From the NCBI GenBank assembly GCA_017302105.1, contig JAFLCS010000002.1, positions 65,001 through 129,000 on the forward strand: a stretch of 64,000 nucleotides of DNA. The letters are read 5' to 3'. The position numbers were made by a program, and so were the translations under genes. The notes under the pieces were generated by a model. The model made no database searches. It saw only the letters and a program-made list of their open reading frames with translations, and was not told the DNA's origin. The DNA comes from Caulobacterales bacterium (GTDB lineage: Bacteria > Pseudomonadota > Alphaproteobacteria > Caulobacterales > Caulobacteraceae). How positions within the stretch are numbered: the stretch's first letter is position 1; each line of letters opens with the position of its first letter. Below, piece by piece: positions 27,772 to 38,422 of this stretch.

Positions 27772-28587
27772 ATGAACTATCGCCACAGCTTTCACGCCGG
27801 GAACTTTGCCGATCTGCACAAACACGCGGTGCTGTTGTTGCTGCTCAAGGCGATGAAGCCGCAGCGGCAGGCTTTCACGGTGATCGACACCCACGCCGGC
27901 GCTGGAATCTATGATCTGGCCAGCGAGGACCAGACACGCTCGAAAGAGGCGGAGCGAGGCATCCAGGCGCTGATGGCCGGCGAGCTTCCCGGGTCGTTCG
28001 AGCCGCTGATCGAGGCGGTGCGTGGGGTCAATAGCTGGCGAGACGCGGTCCAGCTGTACCCCGGCTCGCCCTGGCTGATCGTGACGGCGATGGACGCGGA
28101 CGACACCTACATCGGCTGCGAGGTCCAGCCGCAGGTGCGTGAGCAGCTGGAACTGGCCATGGGCATGACCCCGACCGAGACCCATGTGCGCGACGCCGAT
28201 GGCTATGAGGTGGTGGGCGAGGAATCGGCGGGTCTGATCCTGATCGACCCGCCCTATGAGCGCCGGGATGACTATGAGCGGGCCGCCCAGGCGGCGGCGC
28301 TGGCCCAGAGCCTGAACCCCGATGTGGTGGTGGCGATCTGGACGCCGCTGAAGGACCTGGAGACGCTGGACGGCTTCCTGCGCGACCTGAAGAAGCGAAC
28401 CGGGGCCGAGATCCTGGTGTCCGAGGCGCGGATGCGGCCCTTGAGCGACCCGATGAAGATGAACGGCTCGGCCATGGTCATCGTGCGACCGCCGCAGAGG
28501 ATAGACGGCGAGGTCGCGGCGGTGGCCGAGGCTCTGGTCGACACCCTGGGAGAGCCGGACGGCGAGGCCCGGCTCTGGCGGCTGTAG
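27772..28587 (+). CDS. rlmJ: 23S rRNA (adenine2030-N6)-methyltransferase
   Basis: The 271-residue enzyme methylates A2030 of 23S rRNA. The N terminus NYRHSFHAGNFADLHKHAVL (2-21) is a hallmark of RlmJ, and GLILIDPPYERRDDYERA at about 156-173 carries the catalytic DPPY. The length is close to the E. coli protein (280). It is read divergently from the nuclease gene and converges with the endonuclease/phosphatase-family gene, whose stop abuts its own. Confidence 0.95.
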   Translation: MNYRHSFHAGNFADLHKHAVLLLLLKAMKPQRQAFTVIDTHAGAGIYDLASEDQTRSKEAERGIQALMAGELPGSFEPLIEAVRGVNSWRDAVQLYPGSPWLIVTAMDADDTYIGCEVQPQVREQLELAMGMTPTETHVRDADGYEVVGEESAGLILIDPPYERRDDYERAAQAAALAQSLNPDVVVAIWTPLKDLETLDGFLRDLKKRTGAEILVSEARMRPLSDPMKMNGSAMVIVRPPQRIDGEVAAVAEALVDTLGEPDGEARLWRL

Positions 28588-29538
28588 TCAGGGTGTCGGT
28601 GCGACCTCGACCGGGGCCAGGCCGATCTCGGTGACGACGGGCATATGGTCCGAGCCGGTGGACTGCCCCAGGCGGCGGTCGCGCACCGCCAGGTCGCGGG
28701 TGACATAGACCTGGTCGATGGTGATCCGGGCCGGGCCAGGCAAGGCAGACGGCCAGGTTCCCGGCCAGCCGGGCGCGGCGTTCACGGCTATACCGGATCG
28801 GATCATCTCGCCGATGCGGCCGGTGGTGACGCTGTTGAAGTCGCCGGCGATGACGACAGGGTCCGTCAGGGCGGCGACGCGCGCCGTCAGGGACTCGACC
28901 TGATGGATCTGACCCTCCTGGGCTTCGAACGGCCAGGGGCGGGTCAGGTGGGTGATGACGAAATTCATGGGCCCCAGTGGGGTCTCTCCGCGGACCATGA
29001 CAGCGTGCAGCCCGTCAGGCCGGCGTCCAAATTCGGCGATGGGGAATCGCGCCGCGATGATCGCGCGATTGATCAGGTCCCCCTCATCGGCCGGTTCGGA
29101 TCGATAGGGATAGCCGGCGAGCAGGGTATCGAGCTGACCGCGGGTGCCGGGGCCCATTTCGATGAGCATGACGACATCCGGGTCGGCGGCCTCAATCGAG
29201 CGGCGCATGGCCTCGACGTCCGAATTCCTTATCCAGACATTGGCCGAATAGACGCGGATCACCGGCGCCTCGGGGGCCGGACGGCCCCCCTCGGGTGCCC
29301 ACTGTGGCCACGCCACCCAGGCCAGGCCCGCCGCCACGACCAGGGCGATCAACTGGTTCAGGCGCTGGCGCAGCAGCAGGTAGGTGACCAGCAGAATGAT
29401 CGTGCCGACCAGGGCCGGCGACGCGAACTGAACCAGGATGTCGGCCCAGCGGTGCCGGCTGCCGACCAGACTGGCCAGCAGAACGAGGGCGGGTGCCCCC
29501 AAGGGGATCAACGAGAACAGGCCGGAAAGGAATTTCAT
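28588..29538 (-). CDS. membrane-anchored endonuclease/exonuclease/phosphatase-family protein
   Basis: The 316-residue protein has three hydrophobic helices in the first 85 residues and then an EEP fold: [12 protein letters not shown] (about 95-106), [10 protein letters not shown] (about 123-132), the ITHLTRPWP strand (about 195), AGDFNSV (about 228-234) and GSDHMPVV near the C terminus. The catalytic Glu, Asp-Asn and Asp-His pieces are all present. The substrate is unknown; the family includes nucleases and lipid phosphatases. Its start overlaps the stop of the YbjQ-like gene by 4 nt. Confidence 0.88.
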   Translation of the reverse strand: MKFLSGLFSLIPLGAPALVLLASLVGSRHRWADILVQFASPALVGTIILLVTYLLLRQRLNQLIALVVAAGLAWVAWPQWAPEGGRPAPEAPVIRVYSANVWIRNSDVEAMRRSIEAADPDVVMLIEMGPGTRGQLDTLLAGYPYRSEPADEGDLINRAIIAARFPIAEFGRRPDGLHAVMVRGETPLGPMNFVITHLTRPWPFEAQEGQIHQVESLTARVAALTDPVVIAGDFNSVTTGRIGEMIRSGIAVNAAPGWPGTWPSALPGPARITIDQVYVTRDLAVRDRRLGQSTGSDHMPVVTEIGLAPVEVAPTP

Positions 29539-29855
29539 CCCAGCCGGACCGCCGTTCCCGATACCGCGACCATCAACATGGAGCCGGTGTCTCCCAGGGT
29601 TTCATAGTCGTAGTCGATCCCGATAATGGCGTCGGCACCGAGACGACGCGCAGCCTGCTCCATCTCCTTCATCGCCTCCTCGCGAGCCTCGCGCAGAACC
29701 TTTTCGTAGGATCCCGAACGCCCGCCGATGACGTCGCGGATGCCCGCAAAGACGTCGCGAAAGATGTTGGCCCCCAGGATGGCCTCGCCGGCGACCACGC
29801 CGAGATAGTCGCGAACGGGACGGCCTTCGATGGCCGGGGTCGTCGAAACGATCAT
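29535..29855 (-). CDS. YbjQ/UPF0145 family protein
   Basis: The 106-residue protein matches the YbjQ family (heavy-metal-binding domain annotation, unproven function): [20 protein letters not shown] at residues 4-23, a central helix [18 protein letters not shown] and the strand [12 protein letters not shown] (about 76-87). Members form a pentameric cytoplasmic beta-alpha barrel-like assembly. It is the first gene of a two-gene operon with the EEP-family gene. A ribosome site AGGAGA precedes the ATG. Confidence 0.92.
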   Translation of the reverse strand: MIVSTTPAIEGRPVRDYLGVVAGEAILGANIFRDVFAGIRDVIGGRSGSYEKVLREAREEAMKEMEQAARRLGADAIIGIDYDYETLGDTGSMLMVAVSGTAVRLG

Positions 29856-29923
29856 GTTTTATCTCCTTGGTGAACCGTCAGTTTGCGTTATGCGTTATCG
29901 CCGGGGGCGAGGGGAGAACGGGT

Positions 29924-30382
29924 ATGGCGCGCAGCATACGCGATATCGAGAAGATCTGGTCCAACGTCGAGGGCGTACGCAAACTGTCGGACCGGGCCGT
30001 CGCCGTCGGGCCGTTTGGCGTCGGCATGGACGGCCTCCTGACATGGATACCCTGGGTGGGTGACGTCTATACCGTCGGGGCGGGTGGCTGGTTGATGGTT
30101 CAGGCCATGCGCGCCCAGGCCACGCCCCGCACCTTGCTGAAAATGGCGGCCTATCTGGCATCGGATACGGCGACGGCGATGGTGCCCTTCGGCGGGGCTG
30201 TGGTCGACACCCTGTGGCCCGCCCACGCCATGGCCGCGCGCGCCCTGCAAAAGGACATTGAGGCGACCCACTGGGTCGAAGACGACGAAGACGAGGCCAA
30301 GGCCTCGGGTGCCCACGCCGAACACATCGAGGCCGGGCGTCAGGCTGGAAAGACCCGCGTGGTCTATCTGGGCAAGGGCTGA
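29924..30382 (+). CDS. DUF4112 domain protein
   Basis: The 152-residue product starts at ATG 29924 after GGGGAGAACGGGT. It has the DUF4112 pattern: a short basic start, DGLLTWIPWVGDVYTVGAGG (about 36-55), and a second hydrophobic stretch around LASDTATAMVPFGGAVVDTL (about 79-98). Two membrane-embedded helical hairpins are likely. The C terminus is charged and His-rich. The function of the family is not known. Confidence 0.85.
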   Translation: MARSIRDIEKIWSNVEGVRKLSDRAVAVGPFGVGMDGLLTWIPWVGDVYTVGAGGWLMVQAMRAQATPRTLLKMAAYLASDTATAMVPFGGAVVDTLWPAHAMAARALQKDIEATHWVEDDEDEAKASGAHAEHIEAGRQAGKTRVVYLGKG

Positions 30383-30387
30383 CCGGG

Positions 30388-30732
30388 TCAGGGAATAAGC
30401 GCCTCCAGCGTCGCGGTCGCCTCGCCGCCCGAAACCCTTCGGCCGCCCGCGATGGCGTAGATCACACCGTCGACGGCGACTGCGGCCAGACCATGGCGCG
30501 GCGCTAGCATATCAGGACCCGTCAGCCAGACGTCTGTGGCCGGATCGTAGGTCCAGGTCTCACGAACGACGCCGCCGCCCCCGCCCGGCGCGAACCATTC
30601 GCCGTCGATGGCTCAGACCCGGTCGTGCGCGGCGACCAGCATGGGGTGATGGCGCGGCTGGGGCAGGCGAGGGCCTTCGCTCCAGGTGTCGGTCGCGGTG
30701 GCGGCGGTGAGCAGGGAGCGGCGATTGATCAT
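30388..30732 (-). pseudogene. remnant of a Kelch-repeat protein gene
   Basis: A single frame of 114 codons runs from ATG 30732 to TGA 30388, broken only by TGA at 30613-30615, where TGG would give the Kelch-like RVWAIDGEW. Recognisable Kelch pieces are PRLPQPRHHP, TWTYDPATDVWLTGPDMLAP and AAVAVDGVIYAIAGGRR. The start MINRRSLLTAA looks like the front of a twin-arginine or Sec signal, but it runs directly into Kelch sequence, so an internal deletion has probably removed most of the protein. Not expected to be functional. Confidence 0.8.
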
Positions 30733-30741
30733 CGTGCGACG

Positions 30742-30999
30742 CTATTCGCGTGGAATGACCGCCGCAACCGCCAGCCGGCGGGCCTGGTCACAGGCGATGA
30801 GCGCTTCGCCGCGTTCCAGATAGACCCGCTCCAGGTCGGCCCAGGTGACGATGTCGTCCGGCAGGATAGGCAGGCGGCAGGGCTCAAGAGCCAGGGGCGG
30901 CGGGGAGATCAGAGGAGGGGCAGAGGTCGGGCGAAAGCCGGCACAGCCGCCGATCAGCGTCGCGCAGGCGATCAGCGCGGTCAGGGTCGATCGGATCAT
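30742..30999 (-). CDS. Rz1-like outer-membrane spanin lipoprotein
   Basis: The 85-residue product has a lipobox LIGGC (Cys at about 19) and a proline-rich mature part (PPLISPPPLALEP). Its first 116 nt overlap the 3' end of the Rz-like gene in another frame, the classic nested arrangement of phage spanin pairs. Together with the holin and endolysin genes upstream it completes a Gram-negative lysis cassette. The mature protein would link with the inner-membrane partner to fuse the membranes at lysis. Confidence 0.8.
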   Translation of the reverse strand: MIRSTLTALIACATLIGGCAGFRPTSAPPLISPPPLALEPCRLPILPDDIVTWADLERVYLERGEALIACDQARRLAVAAVIPRE

Positions 31000-31306
31000 G
31001 GGCGTCGGGGGCCTCCTCGGCCCGGGTCTGGGCGCGCACGGTGACGGTGCGGACCTGATTGAGAATGCGGTGGGCGTCGGCGACGCTTACGGCCTGACGT
31101 TCGAGGGCTTCGACCTCGCCCTGACGGGAGGTCAGCTCAGCCTGAACCTGGTCGAGCCGGGCCTCAGCGCGCTCCAGCCGCTGCTGCGCGGACCAGGGCA
31201 GGCCGCGCCAGAGGCCTGACACCGTGCTGAACACGGCCAGTGCGACCAGTCCGGCCAGGACCAGACCGGCGACAGTCGCGATCCACGGCGGGATGGAGCG
31301 GATCAT
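30884..31306 (-). CDS. Rz-like inner-membrane spanin
   Basis: The 140-residue product begins with one transmembrane helix (about 6-30) followed by a long charged coiled coil (RLERAEARLDQVQAELTSRQ at about 41-60) reaching into the periplasm, as expected for an i-spanin. The ATG at 31306 is chosen because it directly precedes the membrane helix. The partner lipoprotein gene is nested over its 3' end. It lies 55 nt after the endolysin gene. Confidence 0.8.
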   Translation of the reverse strand: MIRSIPPWIATVAGLVLAGLVALAVFSTVSGLWRGLPWSAQQRLERAEARLDQVQAELTSRQGEVEALERQAVSVADAHRILNQVRTVTVRAQTRAEEAPDAHDPIDPDRADRLRDADRRLCRLSPDLCPSSDLPAAPGS

Positions 31307-31361
31307 GGCCGGACTTGCCAAAAAGACCGTCCGAAGCGTCCGGATCGACCGGATCGACCGG

Positions 31362-31793
31362 TCATGGGACCAACTCGAAATGCGGGCTGTCGGTCTCGCC
31401 GCGTTCGCGGGGCCGGCCATCGCGGTCCCAGTCGGCCCCCCAGCAGATCGTCACGCCCAGATCGTCGGCGGCGGCGAACATGGCCCGGCTGATGGCGTCG
31501 AACTTCTTCAGGTCGCTCCAGTCGATAGGAAACGGGACCAGATCGACGGCATGGCCGTAGCCGGTGGCCGGATTGACGAAATGGCGGCTGTTCAGGGTCC
31601 AGGTGACCCTGGGGCCGGGCCGGGTCCGGCCCTGGGCGTAGAGCCATTTCTGGCGCGAGGGCGTGCGGACCCCCTCCAGGACCATGAAGTCCTGAGCGGT
31701 CAGCTCAATGGCACGTTCGACCACGCGGACCAGTCGGGGGTGAACGCGGCGCAGCCGCGCGCGTGACGTCTGGCCGAGAACAAGATGGTTCAT
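31362..31793 (-). CDS. M15-family peptidoglycan endopeptidase (phage-type endolysin)
   Basis: The 143-residue enzyme has the LAS/M15 zinc motifs: SRHFVNPATGYGHAVDLVPF (about 69-88, SxH...GxAxD) and a C-terminal SPHFEL supplying the last histidine. It resembles phage L-alanyl-D-glutamate or D-Ala-D-Ala peptidases that cut cell-wall cross-links. There is no signal peptide, so it would depend on the holin encoded just upstream; the two genes overlap by 4 nt (ATGA). Confidence 0.9.
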   Translation of the reverse strand: MNHLVLGQTSRARLRRVHPRLVRVVERAIELTAQDFMVLEGVRTPSRQKWLYAQGRTRPGPRVTWTLNSRHFVNPATGYGHAVDLVPFPIDWSDLKKFDAISRAMFAAADDLGVTICWGADWDRDGRPRERGETDSPHFELVP

Positions 31794-32029
31794 GCCACCC
31801 CCCGGACCTTCTCAAAGGTCTTGAGGCCAAGCATGGCCGCCGCGAAGCCCAACCAGGTCAGAAGATAGGCCTCTGGCATAGGGCGTTCGATCATCGGCCC
31901 GAGCCAGCCGGCGTAGCCCGTACCGATCACCACCATCCAGCCGGCGGCCGGACGCCAGAGGCGGTCGAACATCTGCCAAAGGGCGCGCCGGCGAATGGGG
32001 TGGTCGGGGAGAGGAATGTCATCACGCAT
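31790..32029 (-). CDS. holin-like small membrane protein
   Basis: The 79-residue product has a polar N terminus (LPDHPIRRRALWQMFDRLWR at residues 7-26) and two hydrophobic helices (about 30-47 and 54-70). This suits holins of the type linked to gene-transfer-agent or phage release. It begins the cassette holin-endolysin-Rz-Rz1. No capsid, tail or integrase genes lie nearby, so it is not part of an intact prophage in this window. Confidence 0.75.
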   Translation of the reverse strand: MRDDIPLPDHPIRRRALWQMFDRLWRPAAGWMVVIGTGYAGWLGPMIERPMPEAYLLTWLGFAAAMLGLKTFEKVRGVA

Positions 32030-32162
32030 GGTTGGTCCTGCTCATCGGGGTTCGAGGACACCAGGGTGAGGCCGGCGCGCGTGACGGGGACGGGGCTGGC
32101 CTTCGGCTCGGCTTGACGCCCGCTTTTGCGGGTTCCATGACCGGCGCGACTGGAGGCCCCGT

Positions 32163-33520
32163 TTGAGCAGCAATCCCTTGTCCCTGACCGAAGGCTTCGC
32201 CGCGCCCGACCTGGAGGCGTGGAAGAAGGCGGCGGTGAAGACCGCGCCGGACGCCCGCATCGAAGCGTTAATCTGGCGCACCCTGGACGGGCTGGAAATC
32301 CAGCCGCTGTACGGTGCCTGGAACGCGGGCGAGCCGGTCGGACCGCGCCGGGCGGCGGCGGCGGACACGGCGCGGCCGTGGGATCTGAGAAGCGCGGTGT
32401 TCGCCGGGACGCCGGGCGAGGCCAATGCCGGGGCGCTGAAGGCGCTGGACGGCGGAGCGGCGTCGATATTGCTGCCGGTCGAGGCGGCCGGGCTGGCGTC
32501 GTCGGATGCGATGGGTCAGGCGCTGGACGGGGTCTTGCTGGAGCTGGCGACGGTGGCGCTGGACGGTGGGGCGGCGGCGGTCGAGGCGGCCAACGCCCTG
32601 GCGGTGGCGGCCAAGGGCTCGCCCCAGGCGAAGCTGGCCTTCCATCTGGATCCGGTGACGACGATCGCGCGCGATGGGCCGGACCTGTTCGAGGCGGCGG
32701 TGCAGACGGCGATGCGCCACCAGGCCGCCTATCCGGCGGCGGAGCTGTTTCTGGCCTCGGGCCGCTTTGTGCATGAGGCGGGCGGGACCGAGGCGCAGGA
32801 GTTGGCGACGATGCTGGCCTCGGCCGTGGCCTATGGCCGGGCGCTGGAGGCGGCGGGGCTGAAGCCGGATGCGGCCTTGGGGCGGATCACCCTGGGGCTG
32901 GCGGCGGATCAGATGACGTTCTTGACCCTGGCCAAGATGCGGGCGGCGCGGGCGCTGTGGGCCCAGGTCTGTGCGGCCTCGGGCGTGGCGGTCCCGGCCC
33001 GGATCGAGGCGCGCTCGTCGCGGCGAATGCTGTCGGCGGCGGACCCCTGGACCAATCTGCTCAGGCTGACGGCGGCGGGCTTCGGCGCAGGCGCGGGCGG
33101 AGCCGATGCGGTGGTGCTGGACCCGTTCGACGTGCTGATCGAGACGCCGACGCCGCTGGCTCTGAGGCAGGCGCGCAATATCCAGCTGGTGCTGATGGAG
33201 GAGGCGCATCTGGGCCGGGTGGCCGATCCGGCCGGCGGGTCCTGGTTCGTCGAGAGCCTGACGCGCGAGCTGGCCGAGGCGGCCTGGGCGCAGTTCCAGG
33301 CGATCGAGGCCGACGGCGGCGTCACCGCCTCGCTGGACCGGCTGGCCGATGAAGTCGCCGCCGCCCACGCCGAACGCGACCAACAGCTGAAGGCCGGCGA
33401 GCGTCAGATGATCGGGGTGACGGTGCACCGACCGGCGGACGCCAAACCCATTGCAGCCAAGACAGAGACGGGTCGGTTTGCGCCGATCAGCCTGACGGCG
33501 GCGTTCGAGGGAGGCGACCA

Positions 33521-33524
<4 letters not shown>
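32163..33524 (+). CDS. mutA: methylmalonyl-CoA mutase small subunit
   Basis: The 453-residue protein is the beta chain of the heterodimeric mutase that interconverts methylmalonyl-CoA and succinyl-CoA in propionate metabolism. It aligns in layout with the large subunit (barrel domain) but is diverged and lacks the B12-binding C-terminal domain, as in known small subunits. [20 protein letters not shown] (about 296-315) and [13 protein letters not shown] (about 356-368) are family landmarks. The start is TTG 32163 with GGAGG upstream. It overlaps mutB by 4 nt. Confidence 0.93.
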
Positions 33525-35677
<2,153 letters not shown>

Positions 35678-35680
35678 GGT

Positions 35681-36325
35681 CTAGGCCTTGCCCTCGCCCA
35701 TCAGGCGGAAGCGTTCGGGGAAGTACCACTGGAGCACCTGGCGGAACTTGCCAGAGTTGGGGCGGGCCCAGTTGCGCATCAGCTCCGAGCCGAAGGACAG
35801 GGCCGTGACCGGCTGGGCCCCGGCCTGGATCATGCGCTCGAAGGCGCGCTGGTGCGACACCGCCGAGATGCCGCCGACCGCATCGGCGACCGGATAGACC
35901 TCATAGCCCTCGGCCAGCATATCCAGCGTCGGAAAGGTCAGGCACACCTCGGTCCACAGGCCGGCGATGACGATCTTGCGCCGGCCGGTCGCCTCGACGG
36001 CGGCGCGGAATTCCTCGTCTTCCCAGGCGTTGACGCCGGTGCGGTCGATCTCGCCGACGCCGGGCAGCTCGGCCATGATCTCGGCGCTGGTGCCGGTGTT
36101 GACGCCCATGTCGACGCCGACGGTCGAGACAATGACCGGCACGTCATAGGCGGTGGCGAAGCGGCACAGGGCCACGACGTTCAGATTGATCTCCTCGGGC
36201 GTGGCCGAGGTGACGGTGCGATACTGCTCGGGCTGATAGTCGATCAGCACCAGGGCGCAGTTTTCGGGCGTGATCAGCCGATCGGTCTTGGGATCGCGGA
36301 TGGGTTCAGCGGCGGTCTTGGGCAT
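35681..36325 (-). CDS. isochorismatase-family hydrolase (YcaC-like)
   Basis: The 214-residue protein has the cysteine-hydrolase layout: catalytic Asp in LVLIDYQPEQ (about 26-35), a lysine region after the central helix, and the nucleophile Cys in IAGLWTEVCLTFPTLDM (about 120-136). The sequence FRQVLQWYFPERF near the C terminus is common in YcaC-like hydrolases. The substrate is unknown. Start at ATG 36325; the longer frame upstream overlaps the acetyltransferase gene in another frame and is not coding. It lies 11 nt after that gene. Confidence 0.88.
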   Translation of the reverse strand: MPKTAAEPIRDPKTDRLITPENCALVLIDYQPEQYRTVTSATPEEINLNVVALCRFATAYDVPVIVSTVGVDMGVNTGTSAEIMAELPGVGEIDRTGVNAWEDEEFRAAVEATGRRKIVIAGLWTEVCLTFPTLDMLAEGYEVYPVADAVGGISAVSHQRAFERMIQAGAQPVTALSFGSELMRNWARPNSGKFRQVLQWYFPERFRLMGEGKA

Positions 36326-36336
36326 ATCGGCTTCCT

Positions 36337-36669
36337 TTAGTCTTTGGGAGGAACCGGGTCTTCGCCCGGCTTGGTGGTGAACAGCTCGGCCCATTCGGGA
36401 TGGCGGGCGTACTGGGCCCGGACGTAGGGGCACAGCGGGATGATCTTGAAGTCGTTGGCGCGGGCGTCGTCCAGCATGAAGGCGATCAGCTTCATGCCGA
36501 CCCCCAGGCCGGCCATGGTTTCGGGCACGCCGGTGTGGTCGGCGCTGATGAGATGGGGGCCGCGCCGGGTGATGGTGATCTCGCCTTCGCCCTCGACGCC
36601 GTCGATCCGCGCGACATAGCGCCCGTGGCGCTTGTCGGACATTTCCAGGGTGATCACAGGCTCGGTCAT
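36337..36669 (-). CDS. small GNAT-family acetyltransferase (YjdJ-like)
   Basis: The 110-residue product matches short GCN5-related N-acetyltransferases of the YjdJ type: strands GRYVARIDGVEGEGEITITR (16-35), the acetyl-CoA-binding loop GLGVGMKLIAFMLDDARAND (about 54-73) and CPYVRAQYARHPEWAELF (about 79-96). The start at ATG 36669 is chosen from the family N terminus. It is the upstream partner of the YcaC-like gene, and the two probably form one operon. Confidence 0.9.
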   Translation of the reverse strand: MTEPVITLEMSDKRHGRYVARIDGVEGEGEITITRRGPHLISADHTGVPETMAGLGVGMKLIAFMLDDARANDFKIIPLCPYVRAQYARHPEWAELFTTKPGEDPVPPKD

Positions 36670-36735
36670 GACGGTTCCTTGATGGCTCCACCCGATTGAA
36701 GCGGAGGCAAAGCCGAGATGCAAATCAAAGACTTG

Positions 36736-37470
36736 TCAGAGCCGCGCGACCTCGCCTGACGCCACCACCGGACCCAGAGGCGTTGGCGAATCCGGATTGT
36801 CCACCGGCTCGAGCGACACGGCCAGGGCCGGGGCGTCGGCGGCCATCGGCCGCATCTCCATCGGCACCGAATGGGTCTGGGCATGGGACGGATCAATGCC
36901 GCCGACCCGGTGCATTCCTCCCTCGGGGGTCATCAGCCACAGGGTCGGTGCCTGGTCCTCGCCGGGTGCCATCTGCATGGTCGGGGCGACGTAGAGCGAG
37001 CCGGTCTGAGGGTCGTAGGTGATGGTGGCAACGGGCATGTCGGCGTCGTCGGCACTCATCAGGGTGGCAACGCTGACCGGCTGGAAATCCGGTGTGGGAG
37101 ACACGTAGTGGCGCTCGATGCGCGGATTGGCGAGCACGAACGCCAGCCCCGCCGCAGAGGCGGCCAGCAGGGCCGTCGAAGCGATCGCCCAGCGCCGCCA
37201 GAAGCGCATCGCGGTATCGTCATTCGCGGCGCGCGGGCGGATGCTGTCGGCGACGCGAGGCCAGACCGTCAGGGGCGGCTCGACCGGCTCGATCTCGTCG
37301 AACAGGGGGGCCAGGCGCTCGTCCCAGGCCTCGACCTGGGCGCGAAAGGCTGGATCGGCCTCGACGCGTTCGGCCTGGGCGACATCGACAAGGGCGTCGT
37401 TCAGACGCAGTGCGAACTCGGCGGCGTCGTCGGCCGGAACTTTGCCGGAGATGTCGGTCGGGTCGCTCAT
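36736..37470 (-). CDS. anti-sigma factor, RskA-like
   Basis: The 244-residue protein has a cytoplasmic helical domain (residues 1-85, with AEFALRLNDALVDVAQAERV), one membrane helix (about 92-112, ALLAASAAGLAFVLA) and a periplasmic domain with the C-terminal anti-sigma K (RskA) pattern, e.g. GSLYVAPTMQMAPGEDQAPT. The ATG at 37470 overlaps the sigma-factor stop. Regulated release of the sigma factor, by proteolysis or redox, is the family mode; the signal is unknown. Confidence 0.9.
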   Translation of the reverse strand: MSDPTDISGKVPADDAAEFALRLNDALVDVAQAERVEADPAFRAQVEAWDERLAPLFDEIEPVEPPLTVWPRVADSIRPRAANDDTAMRFWRRWAIASTALLAASAAGLAFVLANPRIERHYVSPTPDFQPVSVATLMSADDADMPVATITYDPQTGSLYVAPTMQMAPGEDQAPTLWLMTPEGGMHRVGGIDPSHAQTHSVPMEMRPMAADAPALAVSLEPVDNPDSPTPLGPVVASGEVARL

Positions 37471-38024
37471 GGCTCCAGACACGCCTTCAGCTTCTGCAGG
37501 CCGCGGCGGATCCAGCTCTTCATGGTGCCCAGCGGCACCTCGGCGCGCTCGGCCAGGATCTCATAGGTCACGCCCTCGAAGAAGGCGGTGCGGATGGCGG
37601 TGCGGGCGCGGGCCTCCAGTTCGTCCAGACAGACATGCAGGCGGTCCGCCTCCTGTCGGGCTTCCAGAAACGACGCGGCATCGGGCGTCTCGTCGCGGAC
37701 CTCTTCGGCCTCATCCAGAGGCCGCCCCGCCGGACGAACGGCGGCCGCGCGCAGCCGGTCGATCGCGCGATTGCGTGCGATCGTCGCCAGCCAGGTGACA
37801 GGGCTGGCCCGGTCGGGATCATAGGTCGATACCTTGTTCCAGATGGTGACGTAGGCGTCCTGCAAGACATCCTCGGCAAGTTGGCGGTCACGCAAGATAC
37901 GCAAGGCGACGCCATACAGCTTCGCAGAAGTGGCGTCGTAAACGCGCCGGAAGGCGGCGCGATCGCCGCGCCCGGCGTCACTCAGCGCCTGGGCCAGCTG
38001 TTCCCTCGTCATACTGACGGCCAT
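37467..38024 (-). CDS. ECF sigma factor (RpoE/SigK-like)
   Basis: The 185-residue sigma factor has region 2 with RILRDRQLAEDVLQDAYVTI (about 43-62) and WLATIARNRAIDRLRA (about 77-92), and region 4 with IRTAFFEGVTYEILAERAEV (about 145-164) and GTMKSWIRRGLQKLKACL. It directs RNA polymerase to stress-type promoters when freed from the anti-sigma factor encoded next. The start at ATG 38024 has GGAGG 4 nt upstream. The promoter region before it lies next to the tRNA-Thr gene. Confidence 0.95.
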   Translation of the reverse strand: MAVSMTREQLAQALSDAGRGDRAAFRRVYDATSAKLYGVALRILRDRQLAEDVLQDAYVTIWNKVSTYDPDRASPVTWLATIARNRAIDRLRAAAVRPAGRPLDEAEEVRDETPDAASFLEARQEADRLHVCLDELEARARTAIRTAFFEGVTYEILAERAEVPLGTMKSWIRRGLQKLKACLEP

Positions 38025-38148
38025 GCGTCCTCCCCGAGGGCCTGGACCCGCGCGGGCCGACCTTGTCGGGGAGTTCAACGCTTGTCGAGAGAGATGGCAC
38101 CGCCGGGCAGCCATCACGACTGCATCAGCGATGTGCTCAAAAATCAGA

Positions 38149-38223
<75 letters not shown>

Positions 38224-38293
38224 CTGAATCTGAGGAACCGGGCGTATAGCCAAACCCCTTCGCATAGGGAAGCCCGAAAGCTAGATTATTGCG

Positions 38294-38422
38294 ATGAAGG
38301 ACGATCCGCCCCCGCCCAAACCCGAAAAACCCAAGCCGAACCCGCGCGAAGAGGCCCTGGCCAAGGCGCTGAGGGCGAATCTGCGGCGCAGGAAGGCGGG
38401 GAAGGGCGGACAGGACGACTAA
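38294..38422 (+). CDS. 42-residue lysine/proline-rich conserved-type protein
   Basis: A short ORF from ATG 38294 to TAA 38422 encodes a basic peptide with KPEKPKPNPREEALAKALRA (residues 9-28) and an Arg/Lys tail. Small proteins with a proline-lysine front and an REEALAKALRANLRRRK-type helix are widespread in alphaproteobacteria, without known function. Its stop overlaps the methyltransferase stop on the other strand by 4 nt. Confidence 0.7.
   Translation: MKDDPPPPKPEKPKPNPREEALAKALRANLRRRKAGKGGQDD

Noticed and set aside
30742-32029. Intact prophage
   Set aside because: Only lysis genes are present; flanking genes are metabolic and no structural, replication or integration genes are nearby.
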